A DNA stretch of 46,022 nt from Methanosarcinales archaeon (lineage in GTDB: Archaea; Halobacteriota; Syntropharchaeia; Alkanophagales; Methanospirareceae), in contig JAUWPM010000005.1 of the NCBI GenBank assembly GCA_030611585.1, forward strand, positions 1-46,022, written 5' to 3'. Made by a program: the position numbers and the translations under genes. A model generated the notes under the pieces. It did no database searches and was not told where the DNA came from. It saw only the letters and a program-made list of their open reading frames with translations. Below, in pieces: positions 17,576 through 26,715 of this stretch (position 1 is the first letter of the stretch; each line of letters starts with the position of its first letter).

Positions 17576-18481
17576 ATGAAGCGAGAGATAGTAATTGAGG
17601 ACCTTAGGCATGGTACAGAGCTTTTGAAGCGTGGTTTTGCTGCTCTGCAGAAGGGCGGCGTGATAATGGACGTAACGAATGCCGAGCAAGCGAAAGTGGC
17701 GGAGGATGCAGGTGCTATTGCGGTTATGGCGCTGCACGCCGTTCCTGCGGATATACGGAAAGCAGGGGGTGTAGCACGAATGGCGGACCCTGCGGTCATC
17801 TCAGAAATCATTGATACGGTTACTATACCCGTGATGGCAAAATGTCGTATAGGGCATTTTGTGGAAGCGGAGATACTGGAAGCGCTGGGTGTAGACATGA
17901 TTGACGAATCAGAGGTTCTAACGCCGGTGGATACGCACCACGTGGATAAAAGAGAGTTTACCGTGCCTTTCGTTTGCGGTGCACGTGATTTAGGTGAGGC
18001 ATTGCGCAGAATAGAGGAAGGAGCGGCGATGGTAAGGACGAAAGGGGAAGCAGGAACGGGTGACGTGAAGGAAGCGGTTCGGCACATGAAATTGATTATG
18101 GGTGAGATACGAGCGCTCAGGGGTAAGAACGAAGAGGAGCTGAAAGACGTTGCGAAAGAGTTGAAAGTATCCCTTGAAGTGGTGCAGGAGACGGCAGAAT
18201 TACAGCGATTGCCCGTAGTGAACTTCGCAGCCGGCGGAGTAGCAACACCTGCGGATGCCGCACTCATGATGCAGCTTGGTGCAGACGGAGTCTTCGTTGG
18301 TTCCGGCGTATTCAAGTCGGAGACGCCAGCCAGAATGGCTTCTGCAATTGTGGATGCGGTGAACAACTACGACGATGCGAAGAAGCTGGCAGAACTATCT
18401 AAAGGGCTGGGAACGCCGATGAAAGGTATTGACGTGAGTACTCTGGCAGAAGAGGAGCTGTTGCAGGTGCGAGGGTGGTAG
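17576..18481 (+). CDS. pdxS: Pyridoxal 5'-phosphate synthase, PdxS subunit
   Basis: The 301-residue protein is clearly Pdx[53 protein letters not shown] and the phosphate-binding GEAGTGDV and [13 protein letters not shown] stretches are all in place, including the Lys residues that bind the sugar phosphate. With the glutaminase PdxT it makes vitamin B6 from ribose 5-phosphate, glyceraldehyde 3-phosphate and glutamine. No pdxT lies next to it. PLP made here is used by TrpB encoded in this window. Start and length agree with the family. Confidence 0.97.
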   Translation: MKREIVIEDLRHGTELLKRGFAALQKGGVIMDVTNAEQAKVAEDAGAIAVMALHAVPADIRKAGGVARMADPAVISEIIDTVTIPVMAKCRIGHFVEAEILEALGVDMIDESEVLTPVDTHHVDKREFTVPFVCGARDLGEALRRIEEGAAMVRTKGEAGTGDVKEAVRHMKLIMGEIRALRGKNEEELKDVAKELKVSLEVVQETAELQRLPVVNFAAGGVATPADAALMMQLGADGVFVGSGVFKSETPARMASAIVDAVNNYDDAKKLAELSKGLGTPMKGIDVSTLAEEELLQVRGW

Positions 18482-18502
18482 TGGAGATTTTTTCTAAATT
18501 GA

Positions 18503-18829
18503 GTTCTCATAACGTCAGATATTTCAGGATATTTTATTGAACGTGCAAGGGAATTGAGTGAAGATTTTCCAAAGATCGCTTACAAACTGCATGACGTAAC
18601 AAAAATACCTTTCCCCACAGAAAAGGCAGATATAATCTATTTAAGGTTTCTACTAACCCACATGCCTGACCCAAAAAGAAGTATCTTAGATTGGAGTACT
18701 CAATTAAGTAATGATGGGTTGCTTTTCATTGAAGAAACAGAAGACTTATTGAGGTGCTTCAGGAGGTTATGGAACTACCGGAGTTCGTAACTTGTTTTAA
18801 AATATTTAGAAGGATAAATGTATATGCTG
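18503..18829 (+). pseudogene. Remnant of a SAM-dependent class I methyltransferase
   Basis: Between pdxS and the Rad50-like gene one frame reads TSDISGYFIERARELSED, then IPFPTEKADIIYLRFLLTHMPDP and LSNDGLLFIEETEDL. These are motif II onward of a Methyltransferase_11-type domain. The N-terminal S-adenosylmethionine loop (GxGxG) is missing. After about 18750 the natural continuation (EVLQEVMELPEFVTCFKIF, to about 18829) lies in another frame. A truncated and frameshifted copy is the best explanation. A short ATG-less frame could still be translated from an internal codon, but it would lack the cofactor site. Confidence 0.6.
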
Positions 18830-18861
18830 AAAAATAGCAAGATATGATATAATATAATGCC

Positions 18862-21276
18862 ATGCTATTAAAAACGCTCACACTGCGGAATTACCGGAAG
18901 TATAAGGATGCGTCCGTTGAGTTCCCAGATGGCGTTATCGGCATTATCGGTCTGAACGGCGTAGGGAAGACGACGCTAATAGAGGCGATAGGCTGGGCTT
19001 TATTCGGCCATCACGCAGCGCGTACCACGAAAGAACTGATAAAACGGGACGGTGCATCGCAGCATGAGCCGTGCAGTGCTGCCCTGGAATTCGAGCTGGA
19101 AGGCGATGGGTACTGCGTAGTGCGGGAGATGGTAGGCAAGAATTTAGTGCCAAAAGCGAGCCTCAAGATCAATGGAAAGCTCATAACGAACAATTCCGAT
19201 GAGGTTACCGCAGTGATAACGGATAAAATCGGCATGGATTACCTGTCTTTCTTCACTTCGGTTTTCGCACGGCAGAAGGAGTTGAACGCACTCTCAATTA
19301 TGAAAGCTGCGGAGCGTAAGAAGCTTGTGCTTCGTATGCTCGGCATAGAACGGATAGAAAAGAGCATACAGGCGATACGAGAAGATAAGCGCGGTAAAGA
19401 GAAGCGGATAGAGGGAATAAAAACGGCGACCGTGGATAAAGAGGGCAGGAAGAAGATAGACGTGCTGAGTAGCAAACAGGAAGAACTAAAGAAAGCACAA
19501 GAGGAACTTTTACCGGTTATAAAAGAGATTGAAGCCGCTACTAAACAGAAAGAGAAGGAGGTGGGGGACGCTAAAGAAGCATTGGCAATCGCTACGAGAA
19601 ACTATGAGAGCTACGTGGCGTTGAACACTAAACTGAGCGAGCGGAGAAGTGATGCGGAGAATGCGAGGAAGAGAAGGGAAGAGAAAGAGAAAGAGCTTGC
19701 GGATTTGCTCGTGAAGAAGAAGCGGCTGGAAGAGATTGCGGATAACGAAGCACGCTATTTCCAGTTTCGAGAGCGGAAAGGGGAGCTGGAAGAACGGAGA
19801 GAGAAATACCAGCGAAAACAGGAATTAGCGAACCGAGCGGAGAAAATCTCAGAGGAACTCCGGAAGCGTGCGAAGAGCATAAGTAAGTTGAAGGCACAGC
19901 GAACGGAATTTGAAGGCGTGGAGGAGCAGGTGGACGCGGTAAAGCGGGAAATCGAAGCGATACAGAAACAGAAGGAGCGGATACATGCTTCGCTCGGCGC
20001 TTTGAAATCTCAGGTCGTACAGACGAAGAAAGAGATAGATGAGCGTACTAAGAAGAAGCAGAGAATAGAGGATTTGGGCTCTGAGGGCGAATGTCCGTTG
20101 TGCGAACGGAAATTAGGAACGCATTATGAATGGTTACTGACAAAGCTCCAGGAGGAGCTGCAAACCAAAAAGGGAGACCTTCAATCGGTTTTTACCGAGT
20201 ACAAACTTAAGAAAGGGGAACGTGCTTCTCAGGAACGTGCGGAGGAGAAGCTCGTACAGAAGAGTAAAGAGCTGGAAAAGCGTGTGACGGAGAAGCGTGG
20301 ATTGGATACGCGAATTGTGCATGAAGAGCGTGAGTTAGAGCGATGGCAGACGGAATTGGAATTAATAAAAACCGATTTGACGCCCATCCGGGATGCGGAA
20401 TTCGATGCTAATGCTTACAAGGACGTTATTGCCACGCTCACGAAGCTTGAAGTGGTTTATAGGAAGATACTGGGGTTACGAGCAGAGATAGGACGGATTG
20501 AAGACGTGGAGAATAACGTGCGAACGTTGCGTGAATTGGAACGCAGAACTTCTGATGAGATCGTAGCATTGAAGAGACAGATAGAGGATTTAGCATTTGA
20601 TAAACGTGACTACGAGGCGAAGAAGATGGGATACGACCGTAAGAAGGAGGAGGTGAACGAATTTAAACTCACGCTTTTGGGGAAGAGAAATGAGTTTGAG
20701 AACGTGTGTAGGGACGTAGAGCGAGTAAGAGAGGATATAGAGGAGCAGAAGCGGTTATTGGCGGAGAAAGAGAAAGAAGAGACGGAGATACTGTATCTGA
20801 GCGTGCTGGAGAAGCTCATGAACGATTTTAAGGTGTATATGGTCGGTAGGATTCGCCCGATGCTCTCCGATTACGCATCTGATATGCTGCGACGGTTAAC
20901 GGACGGTAAATACAGCGCGATGGAGTTGGATGAGAACTACGACGTGTTCATTTACGATGAAGGGACACCGTATGAACTCAATCGTTTCTCAGGCGGAGAG
21001 GAGGATTTAGCGAATCTTTGTCTGAGGCTGGCGATCTCCGCTGTGGTTACCGAACGAAGCGCGATACAAACGAATTTTATTATTCTCGATGAGATCTTTG
21101 GCTCGCAGGACGCTCTTCGGAAACGGAACATTATTCAGGCATTGAATGCGCTTTCCAAGAAGTTCCGGCAGATATTTTTGATTACGCATATAGAGGACGT
21201 GCGGGATTATATGGAGTACGTGCTGCGGGTGACGGAAGACGAAGAGGGCGTGAGCTGGGTGAGGACGGAAGCGTAA
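18862..21276 (+). CDS. rad50: Rad50/SbcC-like SMC ATPase with zinc hook
   Basis: The 804-residue protein has an N-terminal ATPase half with Walker A GLNGVGKTT (about residues 31-39) and the Q-loop region. Two long charged coiled-coil arms follow, with a central zinc-hook CPLC at about residue 409. The C-terminal half carries the signature FSGGEEDLANLC (about 711-722), Walker B FIILDEIFG and the H-loop ITH. Rad50 works with Mre11 in double-strand-break repair. No mre11 or nurA/herA gene is next to it, and the coils are short for Rad50, so an SbcC-like or independent SMC role is possible. No clear ribosome binding site precedes the ATG, but a TATA-like GTATATG lies about 40 bases upstream. Confidence 0.85.
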   Translation: MLLKTLTLRNYRKYKDASVEFPDGVIGIIGLNGVGKTTLIEAIGWALFGHHAARTTKELIKRDGASQHEPCSAALEFELEGDGYCVVREMVGKNLVPKASLKINGKLITNNSDEVTAVITDKIGMDYLSFFTSVFARQKELNALSIMKAAERKKLVLRMLGIERIEKSIQAIREDKRGKEKRIEGIKTATVDKEGRKKIDVLSSKQEELKKAQEELLPVIKEIEAATKQKEKEVGDAKEALAIATRNYESYVALNTKLSERRSDAENARKRREEKEKELADLLVKKKRLEEIADNEARYFQFRERKGELEERREKYQRKQELANRAEKISEELRKRAKSISKLKAQRTEFEGVEEQVDAVKREIEAIQKQKERIHASLGALKSQVVQTKKEIDERTKKKQRIEDLGSEGECPLCERKLGTHYEWLLTKLQEELQTKKGDLQSVFTEYKLKKGERASQERAEEKLVQKSKELEKRVTEKRGLDTRIVHEERELERWQTELELIKTDLTPIRDAEFDANAYKDVIATLTKLEVVYRKILGLRAEIGRIEDVENNVRTLRELERRTSDEIVALKRQIEDLAFDKRDYEAKKMGYDRKKEEVNEFKLTLLGKRNEFENVCRDVERVREDIEEQKRLLAEKEKEETEILYLSVLEKLMNDFKVYMVGRIRPMLSDYASDMLRRLTDGKYSAMELDENYDVFIYDEGTPYELNRFSGGEEDLANLCLRLAISAVVTERSAIQTNFIILDEIFGSQDALRKRNIIQALNALSKKFRQIFLITHIEDVRDYMEYVLRVTEDEEGVSWVRTEA

Positions 21277-21314
21277 CGTATTGGAAACGAAAGAGAAAGG
21301 AGATTCATCGAAAT

Positions 21315-21402
21315 AAAAATCAACTTTGTTCTTCACCCTAAATAAATCCGCGTAAATCAGTGTTAATCTGTGTCTTAAATATAAAGCAGTTATACTTTTA
21401 TA
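21315..21402 (+). repeat. Dispersed intergenic repeat, copy A
   Basis: This copy contains AATCAACTTTGTTCTTC, then AAATCCGCGTAAATCAGTG, TTAATCTGTGTCTTAAA and AGTTATACTTTTATAT. It matches copies at about 29411 and 34606 over nearly the whole length and partial reverse copies at about 23686 and 38683. It lies in the gap after the Rad50-like gene. Confidence 0.8.
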
Positions 21403-21470
21403 TACAAAAATAAAACCACCAACGCTGCGGTTAATACTATCTTACCCAATACCGTTTCATTTTTGTTCAT
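21390..21470 (-). CDS. Possible 26-residue single-span membrane peptide
   Basis: On the minus strand an ATG at 21470 opens a 26-residue frame, MNKNETVLGKIV followed by LTAALVVLFLYIKV, and stops at 21390. It has a polar start and one hydrophobic helix ending in a basic residue, the usual look of a small membrane protein. A purine-rich GAGGGAAGAAAGAG stretch lies 8-20 bases upstream. It sits downstream of the DUF5678 gene on the same strand and overlaps the end of a dispersed repeat. At this length chance is possible. Confidence 0.3.
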   Translation of the reverse strand: MNKNETVLGKIVLTAALVVLFLYIKV

Positions 21471-21543
21471 TTTTTATTTCTCTTTCTTCCCTCTCAATAA
21501 ACGCCTCATCACCACTCTGGTCAAAAAAGACCCTGAAATTACT

Positions 21544-21780
21544 TTAGTAAACGTGGTCACCACACTCCACAAACAATGTTACAATGTGTCCTCTTCTACC
21601 TGCCTTTTGCTGGGCCGCCCGCCGTATCTCTTTTATTCCTTCGCCTACTGCTACTACGCTCTTGTCAACGATCGCCACCCATTTATCCGGATATTTCTTG
21701 ACAAGCTCTGAGTAATGCTCCCTGCCCCACCGCAGGTCATCCCAGAATTCCTTCGGCTCTATTTCTATTGTCTTTGCCAT
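21544..21780 (-). CDS. DUF5678 domain protein
   Basis: The 78-residue protein shows the typical DUF5678 pattern: LRWGREHYSELVKKYPDKWVAIVDKSVVAVGE. This small family is often found beside HEPN- or PIN-type accessory genes in archaea. It begins two bases after the end of the PaREP1-family gene, so the two form an operon. Its role is not known; a partner or antitoxin of the upstream HEPN-like protein is a guess from the gene order. Confidence 0.75.
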   Translation of the reverse strand: MAKTIEIEPKEFWDDLRWGREHYSELVKKYPDKWVAIVDKSVVAVGEGIKEIRRAAQQKAGRRGHIVTLFVECGDHVY

Positions 21781-21782
21781 TT

Positions 21783-22292
21783 TTAGTTTCTACTTGCCTC
21801 CTTTAATTTCGTGATCAGGTTCTCCACGTGTCGGGCATTAATTTCTACTGTCTCTCGCGCCATTTCATTCTCGTAGAAGTTTCGGTGTAATGTATTCGCG
21901 GCATTAAAAAATGTGACGATATCTTCATCGCCACTCTCCTTTGCTAGCATATTAATAAAAACCCACAAACCGCCATGCTGTTCCAGCAGCAATCCCCTTT
22001 TCGCCGCAATGCTCTTTACCGCAAGTGCAGTGGCGCCCCATAACTTCTCCGAGGCTTGCACTAAATCGCCTTCTTTTAACAGTTTCCGCCCTTCTGCAAG
22101 GTACTTTTCGCTCAGCATCTGCGAAGCATTTTTGATCAAACTTTTCTTAAAAGTTTGTTGGTACTGCTCTATGAGGTCCTCAGGGTCTAATTCCTCGGGC
22201 AAGTAGCCTGCTTCCTCTGCCTTTTCCCTTAACTTATCGCCCAACTTCGTGGGTAAAATAATAGATGTTGAAGCCATTGCTTTTACCTTCAT
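21783..22292 (-). CDS. PaREP1/PaREP8-family HEPN-like protein
   Basis: The 169-residue protein has the PaREP1 layout: a basic start, a linker with EELDPEDLIEQYQQTF, then a helical domain (about residues 60-165) with LAEGRKLLKEGDLVQASEKLWGA, AVKSIAA and TLHRNFYENEM. The helical domain belongs to the HEPN-like superfamily, but the RX4-6H catalytic motif is changed (LHRNFY), so RNase activity is uncertain. GGAGG lies eight bases before the ATG. The gene overlaps nothing and is followed at once by the DUF5678 gene. Such pairs are frequent in archaeal accessory regions. Confidence 0.75.
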   Translation of the reverse strand: MKVKAMASTSIILPTKLGDKLREKAEEAGYLPEELDPEDLIEQYQQTFKKSLIKNASQMLSEKYLAEGRKLLKEGDLVQASEKLWGATALAVKSIAAKRGLLLEQHGGLWVFINMLAKESGDEDIVTFFNAANTLHRNFYENEMARETVEINARHVENLITKLKEASRN

Positions 22293-22443
22293 CTTTTGCC
22301 TCCGTGAATTTATGTAGTGTTAAACTTGTATAAACGCTTTTCTGTTTTGATTGTATATCAAGTAATTGCTCAAAATCTTATGGTATATTGAGCACATTCA
22401 CAGAGGCGGTGAAAGAAAGTTTGATGGTCTGCCATGTTCCCCC

Positions 22444-23640
22444 TTATCGCTCGATCACCATCTCCTCCACTGCCATGCCAAAATGCCGCGCTGATTCCGT
22501 TACGTGCACGAGCACCTCATCGCCCTCTTTCAAATCAACCACTGAAATCGGCTTATCCTTACCCATTAACTTTATCGTCTCCGCATTCTGAAGAATTATA
22601 CTGCAGCCTCGCTTCATACCGACACCCACCTCAACCTCTGCTTCCACAAGCATAAGCGGTCGCTTCTCGATTTTTACTCTGCCAACCACTGCTCTTCGTG
22701 CACTTCCTTCTTCATTCACGATTAACACCCCATCACCTGACTTCAACTCCGACAGATACTTCGTCTTCTCACCCACCAGAACGTACGCATACACCGCACC
22801 GGCGTTCACTCGAAACGGTCTCGCCGCGACGTACGGGCTCTCCTCCGATTCCGAATGCACCAAAAATAACGCAAACGACTGAGAACCCACAAGCATTCCT
22901 TCGCCTCGCACCATCAACGAGCAGGTATCCACGCAGACCCGGTCGCCCATTTCAAGTTCCTCGACCCCGGTTATCCGCGCAGTAGCTAACGGAATCGTGC
23001 CTATTACGCTCGCATCCCGCATCTCCACCGCTTTCTTTATTTCCGAGATGTCATCAGTATCAATAAGAACGCCGTCCGCGCCGTATTCCAGTATCTCCAG
23101 TGCCGTCCGCGCCTCTTCGGCACTCTGCACACCCGCAATCACCTTCGCCGCGTCCTTACGCTGCAGTTCCGCAATGATATTCTCCAGCGGTATTATCTTC
23201 CAATCCTTCCCGATTACAATCACGTAATTACTGTAATCCGCAATATTCACGGCAAAGCGCTCGTAATCCTTACCGCGTAGCTCCACATAGCCCGCATTGA
23301 GCTTAGGCGTAGTACTACCAAAAGTACGTTTCAACGCGCTTAAAACACTGGATTCACTCAGTTCCGTGGGAATCGGCAGTGTCCCGTCACCTTCGCTTCG
23401 TTTACCAAAAACCACAATGTCCGCTTCTCCTTCTTCCTCTCCTTCTACTTCTTCCAACTCCGCTTCTGCCGCAAATGCCGCTACGGTTGTCCGCCCTAAC
23501 TCCCGGACCTTTGCGACGTCCTCGGTTTCTACAAGCACGCCGTCAACGCCGGACTCTAATCCCGCGGTAATCCGTGCCTTCCGCTCAGCCCACGTGCCCG
23601 CATCAGCCTTTATCCATATCTCCTTCTTATTCCCTTCCAT
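22444..23640 (-). CDS. aroB': 3-dehydroquinate synthase II (archaeal type)
   Basis: The 398-residue protein matches archaeal 3-dehydroquinate synthase [30 protein letters not shown] at the start, [28 protein letters not shown] in the middle and [38 protein letters not shown] followed by [28 protein letters not shown]. It converts 2-amino-3,7-dideoxy-D-threo-hept-6-ulosonate to 3-dehydroquinate with NAD. A GAGGTG site lies upstream of the ATG. The ADH synthase gene, encoding the step before, is 127 bases upstream on the same strand, with a repeat copy in the gap. The pair likely shares the promoter at 24.7 kb. Residues about 60-75 have an acidic insert ([12 protein letters not shown]). Confidence 0.95.
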   Translation of the reverse strand: MEGNKKEIWIKADAGTWAERKARITAGLESGVDGVLVETEDVAKVRELGRTTVAAFAAEAELEEVEGEEEGEADIVVFGKRSEGDGTLPIPTELSESSVLSALKRTFGSTTPKLNAGYVELRGKDYERFAVNIADYSNYVIVIGKDWKIIPLENIIAELQRKDAAKVIAGVQSAEEARTALEILEYGADGVLIDTDDISEIKKAVEMRDASVIGTIPLATARITGVEELEMGDRVCVDTCSLMVRGEGMLVGSQSFALFLVHSESEESPYVAARPFRVNAGAVYAYVLVGEKTKYLSELKSGDGVLIVNEEGSARRAVVGRVKIEKRPLMLVEAEVEVGVGMKRGCSIILQNAETIKLMGKDKPISVVDLKEGDEVLVHVTESARHFGMAVEEMVIER

Positions 23641-23685
23641 CTCCGCACCTCTATAATATTTTATTCTATCTTTAGTTTCCTTCTG

Positions 23686-23721
23686 TTTAAGACACAGATT
23701 TACACAGATTTACGCAGATTT
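23686..23721 (-). repeat. Dispersed intergenic repeat, partial copy E (reverse)
   Basis: TTTAAGACACAGATTTACAC followed by AGATTTACGCAGATTT is the reverse complement of the core of the repeat seen at 21315, 29411 and 34606, with some changes. It lies between the two aromatic-synthesis genes. Confidence 0.6.
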
Positions 23722-23767
23722 GTTTTCTGTTTTCTCGAGTCTCTCAGTCCATTATTCCCTATTCCCT

Positions 23768-24592
23768 TCACTTCAGCAGTCCCATCGCCTCTTCTGTGGA
23801 CACGCCCTCGTGTACGACCTTGCTGATTGCTCTCGTCATCTCCGCGGGGTCCTTATGCTGGAACACGTTTCGCCCGATTGACACACCGGAAGCACCCGCG
23901 GAAATGGCATCCTCTACCATCTTCATCACTTCCGCATCCGTATTCGCCTTGGGACCCCCCGCTATGATCACGGGCACCGGGCAACTGCGTATTACCTCTT
24001 TGAAGGAATCGGGATCGCCGGTATAATTCGTTTTGATAATGTCCGCGCCAAGTTCTGCGCCTACACGAGCCGCATGCATCACCAACTCCGGCTCGTGCTC
24101 GTTTTTTACCTTTTTACCTCGCGGATACACCATCGCCAGAAGCGGCATGCTCCACTCTTCACATACCATTGCCACCACTCCAAGATCCTCAAGCATCTCC
24201 GGCTCGGTATCCGCACCCACATTCACGTGCATTGAGACCGTATCCGCACCCAATCGTATCGCTTCTTCTACCGTAGTAACCAGAACTTTGTTCAGCGGGT
24301 CGGGTCCCAGCGAGGTGCTCGCAGAGAGGTGAATGATGAGCCCTATGTCCTTACCATATCTTCGATGGCCCGCGATTACGATACCCTTATGCAAGAGAAC
24401 CGCATTCGCTCCCCCTTCTGCTACCGCATTCACCGCACTCCGCATGTCCGTCAACCCGTATATCGGACCTGACGTCACGCCATGATCCATAGGAACAATA
24501 ACGCTTCGCCCGCTCTTCCGATCTACGATACGTTCCAGCCTTATACTCTTCCCTATGCTCATCCCCTCCATTCTCTCTCTTATACTTGTCAT
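23768..24592 (-). CDS. aroA': 2-amino-3,7-dideoxy-D-threo-hept-6-ulosonate synthase
   Basis: The protein is an aldolase-fold ADH synthase, the first step of the archaeal DAHP-independent aromatic route. It has [84 protein letters not shown], the Schiff-base lysine in [10 protein letters not shown] and [13 protein letters not shown] with [18 protein letters not shown] take the ATG at 24592, behind a purine-rich AAAGGGGGAA, which gives 274 residues, close to family length. A TTG at 24622 would add ten residues. The gene precedes the DHQ synthase II gene. Its promoter is nearly identical to that of the trp operon. Confidence 0.93.
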   Translation of the reverse strand: MTSIRERMEGMSIGKSIRLERIVDRKSGRSVIVPMDHGVTSGPIYGLTDMRSAVNAVAEGGANAVLLHKGIVIAGHRRYGKDIGLIIHLSASTSLGPDPLNKVLVTTVEEAIRLGADTVSMHVNVGADTEPEMLEDLGVVAMVCEEWSMPLLAMVYPRGKKVKNEHEPELVMHAARVGAELGADIIKTNYTGDPDSFKEVIRSCPVPVIIAGGPKANTDAEVMKMVEDAISAGASGVSIGRNVFQHKDPAEMTRAISKVVHEGVSTEEAMGLLK

Positions 24593-24665
24593 TTCCCCCT
24601 TTCTACCTCTATTTATCTCCAATTTGCATTATAATATCCTTAGTTTTATACTATTAACGTATTCC

Positions 24666-24712
24666 CAATGTGCATTTATGCACTTAGAAGTATAAAAGTG
24701 TACGTATATAAA
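24666..24712 (-). promoter_or_regulatory. Promoter/operator of the ADH synthase operon, shared with the trp operon
   Basis: Read on the minus strand, this 47-base block has a TATA box TTTATATACGTA (24701-24712), then ACTTTTATACTTCTAA and a palindrome GTGCAT-AA-ATGCAC (24670-24683). It is identical at 45 of 47 positions to 38872-38918 in front of trpB. The palindrome lies about 25-30 bases beyond the TATA box, at the expected start of transcription, so a bound protein would repress. That the regulator senses an aromatic amino acid is inferred from the two operons served. Confidence 0.75.
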
Positions 24713-24855
24713 AGCCGCAGTTTTTGCACCGCCTTTGCAGCTTTGTTGAACTTCATTTAGGAACTCAACAGCTTGTTGAACTCTAGCCTATCTACCTCGC
24801 AAAATACGGGGCATCCTGTGTGGTTTGTTAGGCTTAAGCTAATAACACATCCACC

Positions 24856-25884
24856 TTATGACCTTCTTATCTTTAAGGAATTTAAAGAATAGTATTTCAA
24901 AATATCTACACTTAGCTTATCGTTTAAATCTTTTAAAAGAAATGCAGAAGATTTTAAATCTAAGTAATCAAACAATACCCCCGCTTCTTCGGATTTTTCT
25001 TTTTGGCCGCTAGTAATAACCCGTTTATAACCTTCAATAGATGACCAAGCTCTGATAAATTTGTCTTGAAGAACAGTGCTATTTTCTAATTCAGCAAGAT
25101 AAGCTTCAACTGCCTTTTCTAAAACTCGGTGTAGTTCGAAAATGTTAATTTTTATCAGACTTGTACTATTGACCTTTTCGATATGTGATGGGAAGTTTTG
25201 ATTTTCTACATAGAACTGGAACCGAATATAACTGCCGTTATATTCAAATGGTTTTGGAGAGAATGTATGGATAAGTCCGTTTCTTATCCCGTCCCAAAGG
25301 AGCAATGGAATCTCTTTGTATTTCTCAGGAAAATAACGCCTAATAAATTTCTTTGTGTTCTCCGTAGCATTGTATTTATAAATTAGTACATCCAGTGTGT
25401 TTGATATTCCTCCCTCTTCGAAATAATATATATCCCTATTGTCAATATCTCCGTTGTCAACAATTTTCCACACGTTATTTTTCTTTTTAAAATACGCATG
25501 AGTAGATAGTTGATAGCCCTTTTCTTCAAAAATACCTTTTAAGTTTTCGGATACCGGTTTTTCATTTTCAAATTTCCTCTCTAAGTCTTTATCTATGCTG
25601 AATACTGGCTTTTTATCCTTCTCCATAGCTTCAGTCTTTCCTGCATATAACTCAGCTACAAACTCAAGAGCAGTATTGATAAGAATAGGAACGGATAAAT
25701 TTCCACTACCACGAGGAGACTTCCCCACAGGTTTCCCCTTGCCCTGGATACGGAAATACTCAATGCCATCCAGAAAAGTTCGTATATCGCCTAATAAGCA
25801 ATCAGTAATCCAATTGGAGCGAGTATGGCCTTCAAAGCATGTGTCTTCAAAGATATACCTACGCTTTTCTTCCGTGTCTTTCAT
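24856..25884 (-). CDS. Hypothetical protein with a HEPN-like RX4H motif
   Basis: I do not recognise this 342-residue protein. It is hydrophilic with no signal peptide or membrane helix. Around residues 190-210 it reads LLLWDGIRNGLIHTFSPKPF. The RNGLIH arrangement (Arg-X4-His) in a helical setting resembles the HEPN RNase motif, but the match is short. The gene is AT-rich and stands between the aromatic operon promoter and secreted-protein genes, which suggests an accessory gene. Its 5' end overlaps nothing, and the ATG at 25884 has only a weak AGAG-type site upstream. Confidence 0.5.
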   Translation of the reverse strand: MKDTEEKRRYIFEDTCFEGHTRSNWITDCLLGDIRTFLDGIEYFRIQGKGKPVGKSPRGSGNLSVPILINTALEFVAELYAGKTEAMEKDKKPVFSIDKDLERKFENEKPVSENLKGIFEEKGYQLSTHAYFKKKNNVWKIVDNGDIDNRDIYYFEEGGISNTLDVLIYKYNATENTKKFIRRYFPEKYKEIPLLLWDGIRNGLIHTFSPKPFEYNGSYIRFQFYVENQNFPSHIEKVNSTSLIKINIFELHRVLEKAVEAYLAELENSTVLQDKFIRAWSSIEGYKRVITSGQKEKSEEAGVLFDYLDLKSSAFLLKDLNDKLSVDILKYYSLNSLKIRRS

Positions 25885-25935
25885 TTTTAACTCTCTTTTA
25901 TTTTATTCGCGCATGCAACAAATAAAAGTAGAGGA

Positions 25936-26715
25936 TTAATAATAATCCTCCACTTCAAGTTTCCAACTGTCGAGATTTGCTGCTCCAATATCAAAGTAGT
26001 AGCCGCCGTTTCCTTCGTATATGTGTTGTGTATCACTACAAGGAGTGTCATAACAGCTCCAATGAGAAACGTACATTACAGTTTCACCACGGGGGTACAC
26101 AAACGTGTAAAAAATTCCATACTCAGGATCGCCTTTTGCTGAATATTTAACTCGCCATTCATCCCCTTTTATAGTGAATGATGAAGTTGTTTTGCCATTA
26201 CTACCTGAGAATGTGGTTACAGTATGCCATCTCCGGGATTCCATATACTCTTCGTAGGTTTTAAGTCGTGAAGGATCGATATGCCCTATTTTGTAAGAAC
26301 ATACATGCTCTTCTCTTTCTCTATCCTCCCAGTCTTCATCATCGTAATAAGTCCATTTATCGCCAAGCTTGTATATGGTTACCTCTTGGTACTTATCTTT
26401 CTCACTGTCATAACTAAGTATCAGCCATGCCATATCCTTGCCTTTATCTCCTGCCGTCGTATCAATAATATCTCCACGAGAATATTTTGGTTCGGGTAAG
26501 GGAGTTGGAGTTGGGCTTGGCGTAGGCGATGGAGAAGGTGTTGGTGATAGTGTTGCTGTTGGAGTAGGGGATGGTGTAGGCGTTGGTGTAAATGTTGATG
26601 TTACTGCTGGCGTAGGCGTTGGTATGGGTGCTTCTTCCTCATCAACACATCCTGCGAACATCAAAACTACAACAATTACAATTGCAACAATACCTATTCT
26701 ACGTTTCTTATCCAT
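25936..26715 (-). CDS. Secreted lipoprotein with Pro/Thr-rich stalk
   Basis: The 259-residue protein has a basic start, a hydrophobic segment and a lipobox FAGC (Cys23), then a stalk of about 50 residues made of TPTP/SPTP repeats (about 29-76), and a globular C-terminal domain with paired cysteines ([11 protein letters not shown]) and many aromatic residues. The stalk would hold the domain away from the membrane. The domain is unknown. It overlaps the end of the upstream gene by eight bases and so is probably co-transcribed with it. The stalk also creates a long false frame on the other strand. Confidence 0.7.
   Translation of the reverse strand: MDKKRRIGIVAIVIVVVLMFAGCVDEEEAPIPTPTPAVTSTFTPTPTPSPTPTATLSPTPSPSPTPSPTPTPLPEPKYSRGDIIDTTAGDKGKDMAWLILSYDSEKDKYQEVTIYKLGDKWTYYDDEDWEDREREEHVCSYKIGHIDPSRLKTYEEYMESRRWHTVTTFSGSNGKTTSSFTIKGDEWRVKYSAKGDPEYGIFYTFVYPRGETVMYVSHWSCYDTPCSDTQHIYEGNGGYYFDIGAANLDSWKLEVEDYY

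Noticed and set aside
17530-18366. Long minus-strand frame opposite pdxS
   Set aside because: Ser/Ala/Thr-rich composition typical of a shadow of a real gene; pdxS is certain on the other strand.
24764-24780. Inverted repeat TCAACA-GCT-TGTTGA between the HEPN-like gene and the aromatic promoter
   Set aside because: Only six base pairs and no T run; too weak to call as a terminator.
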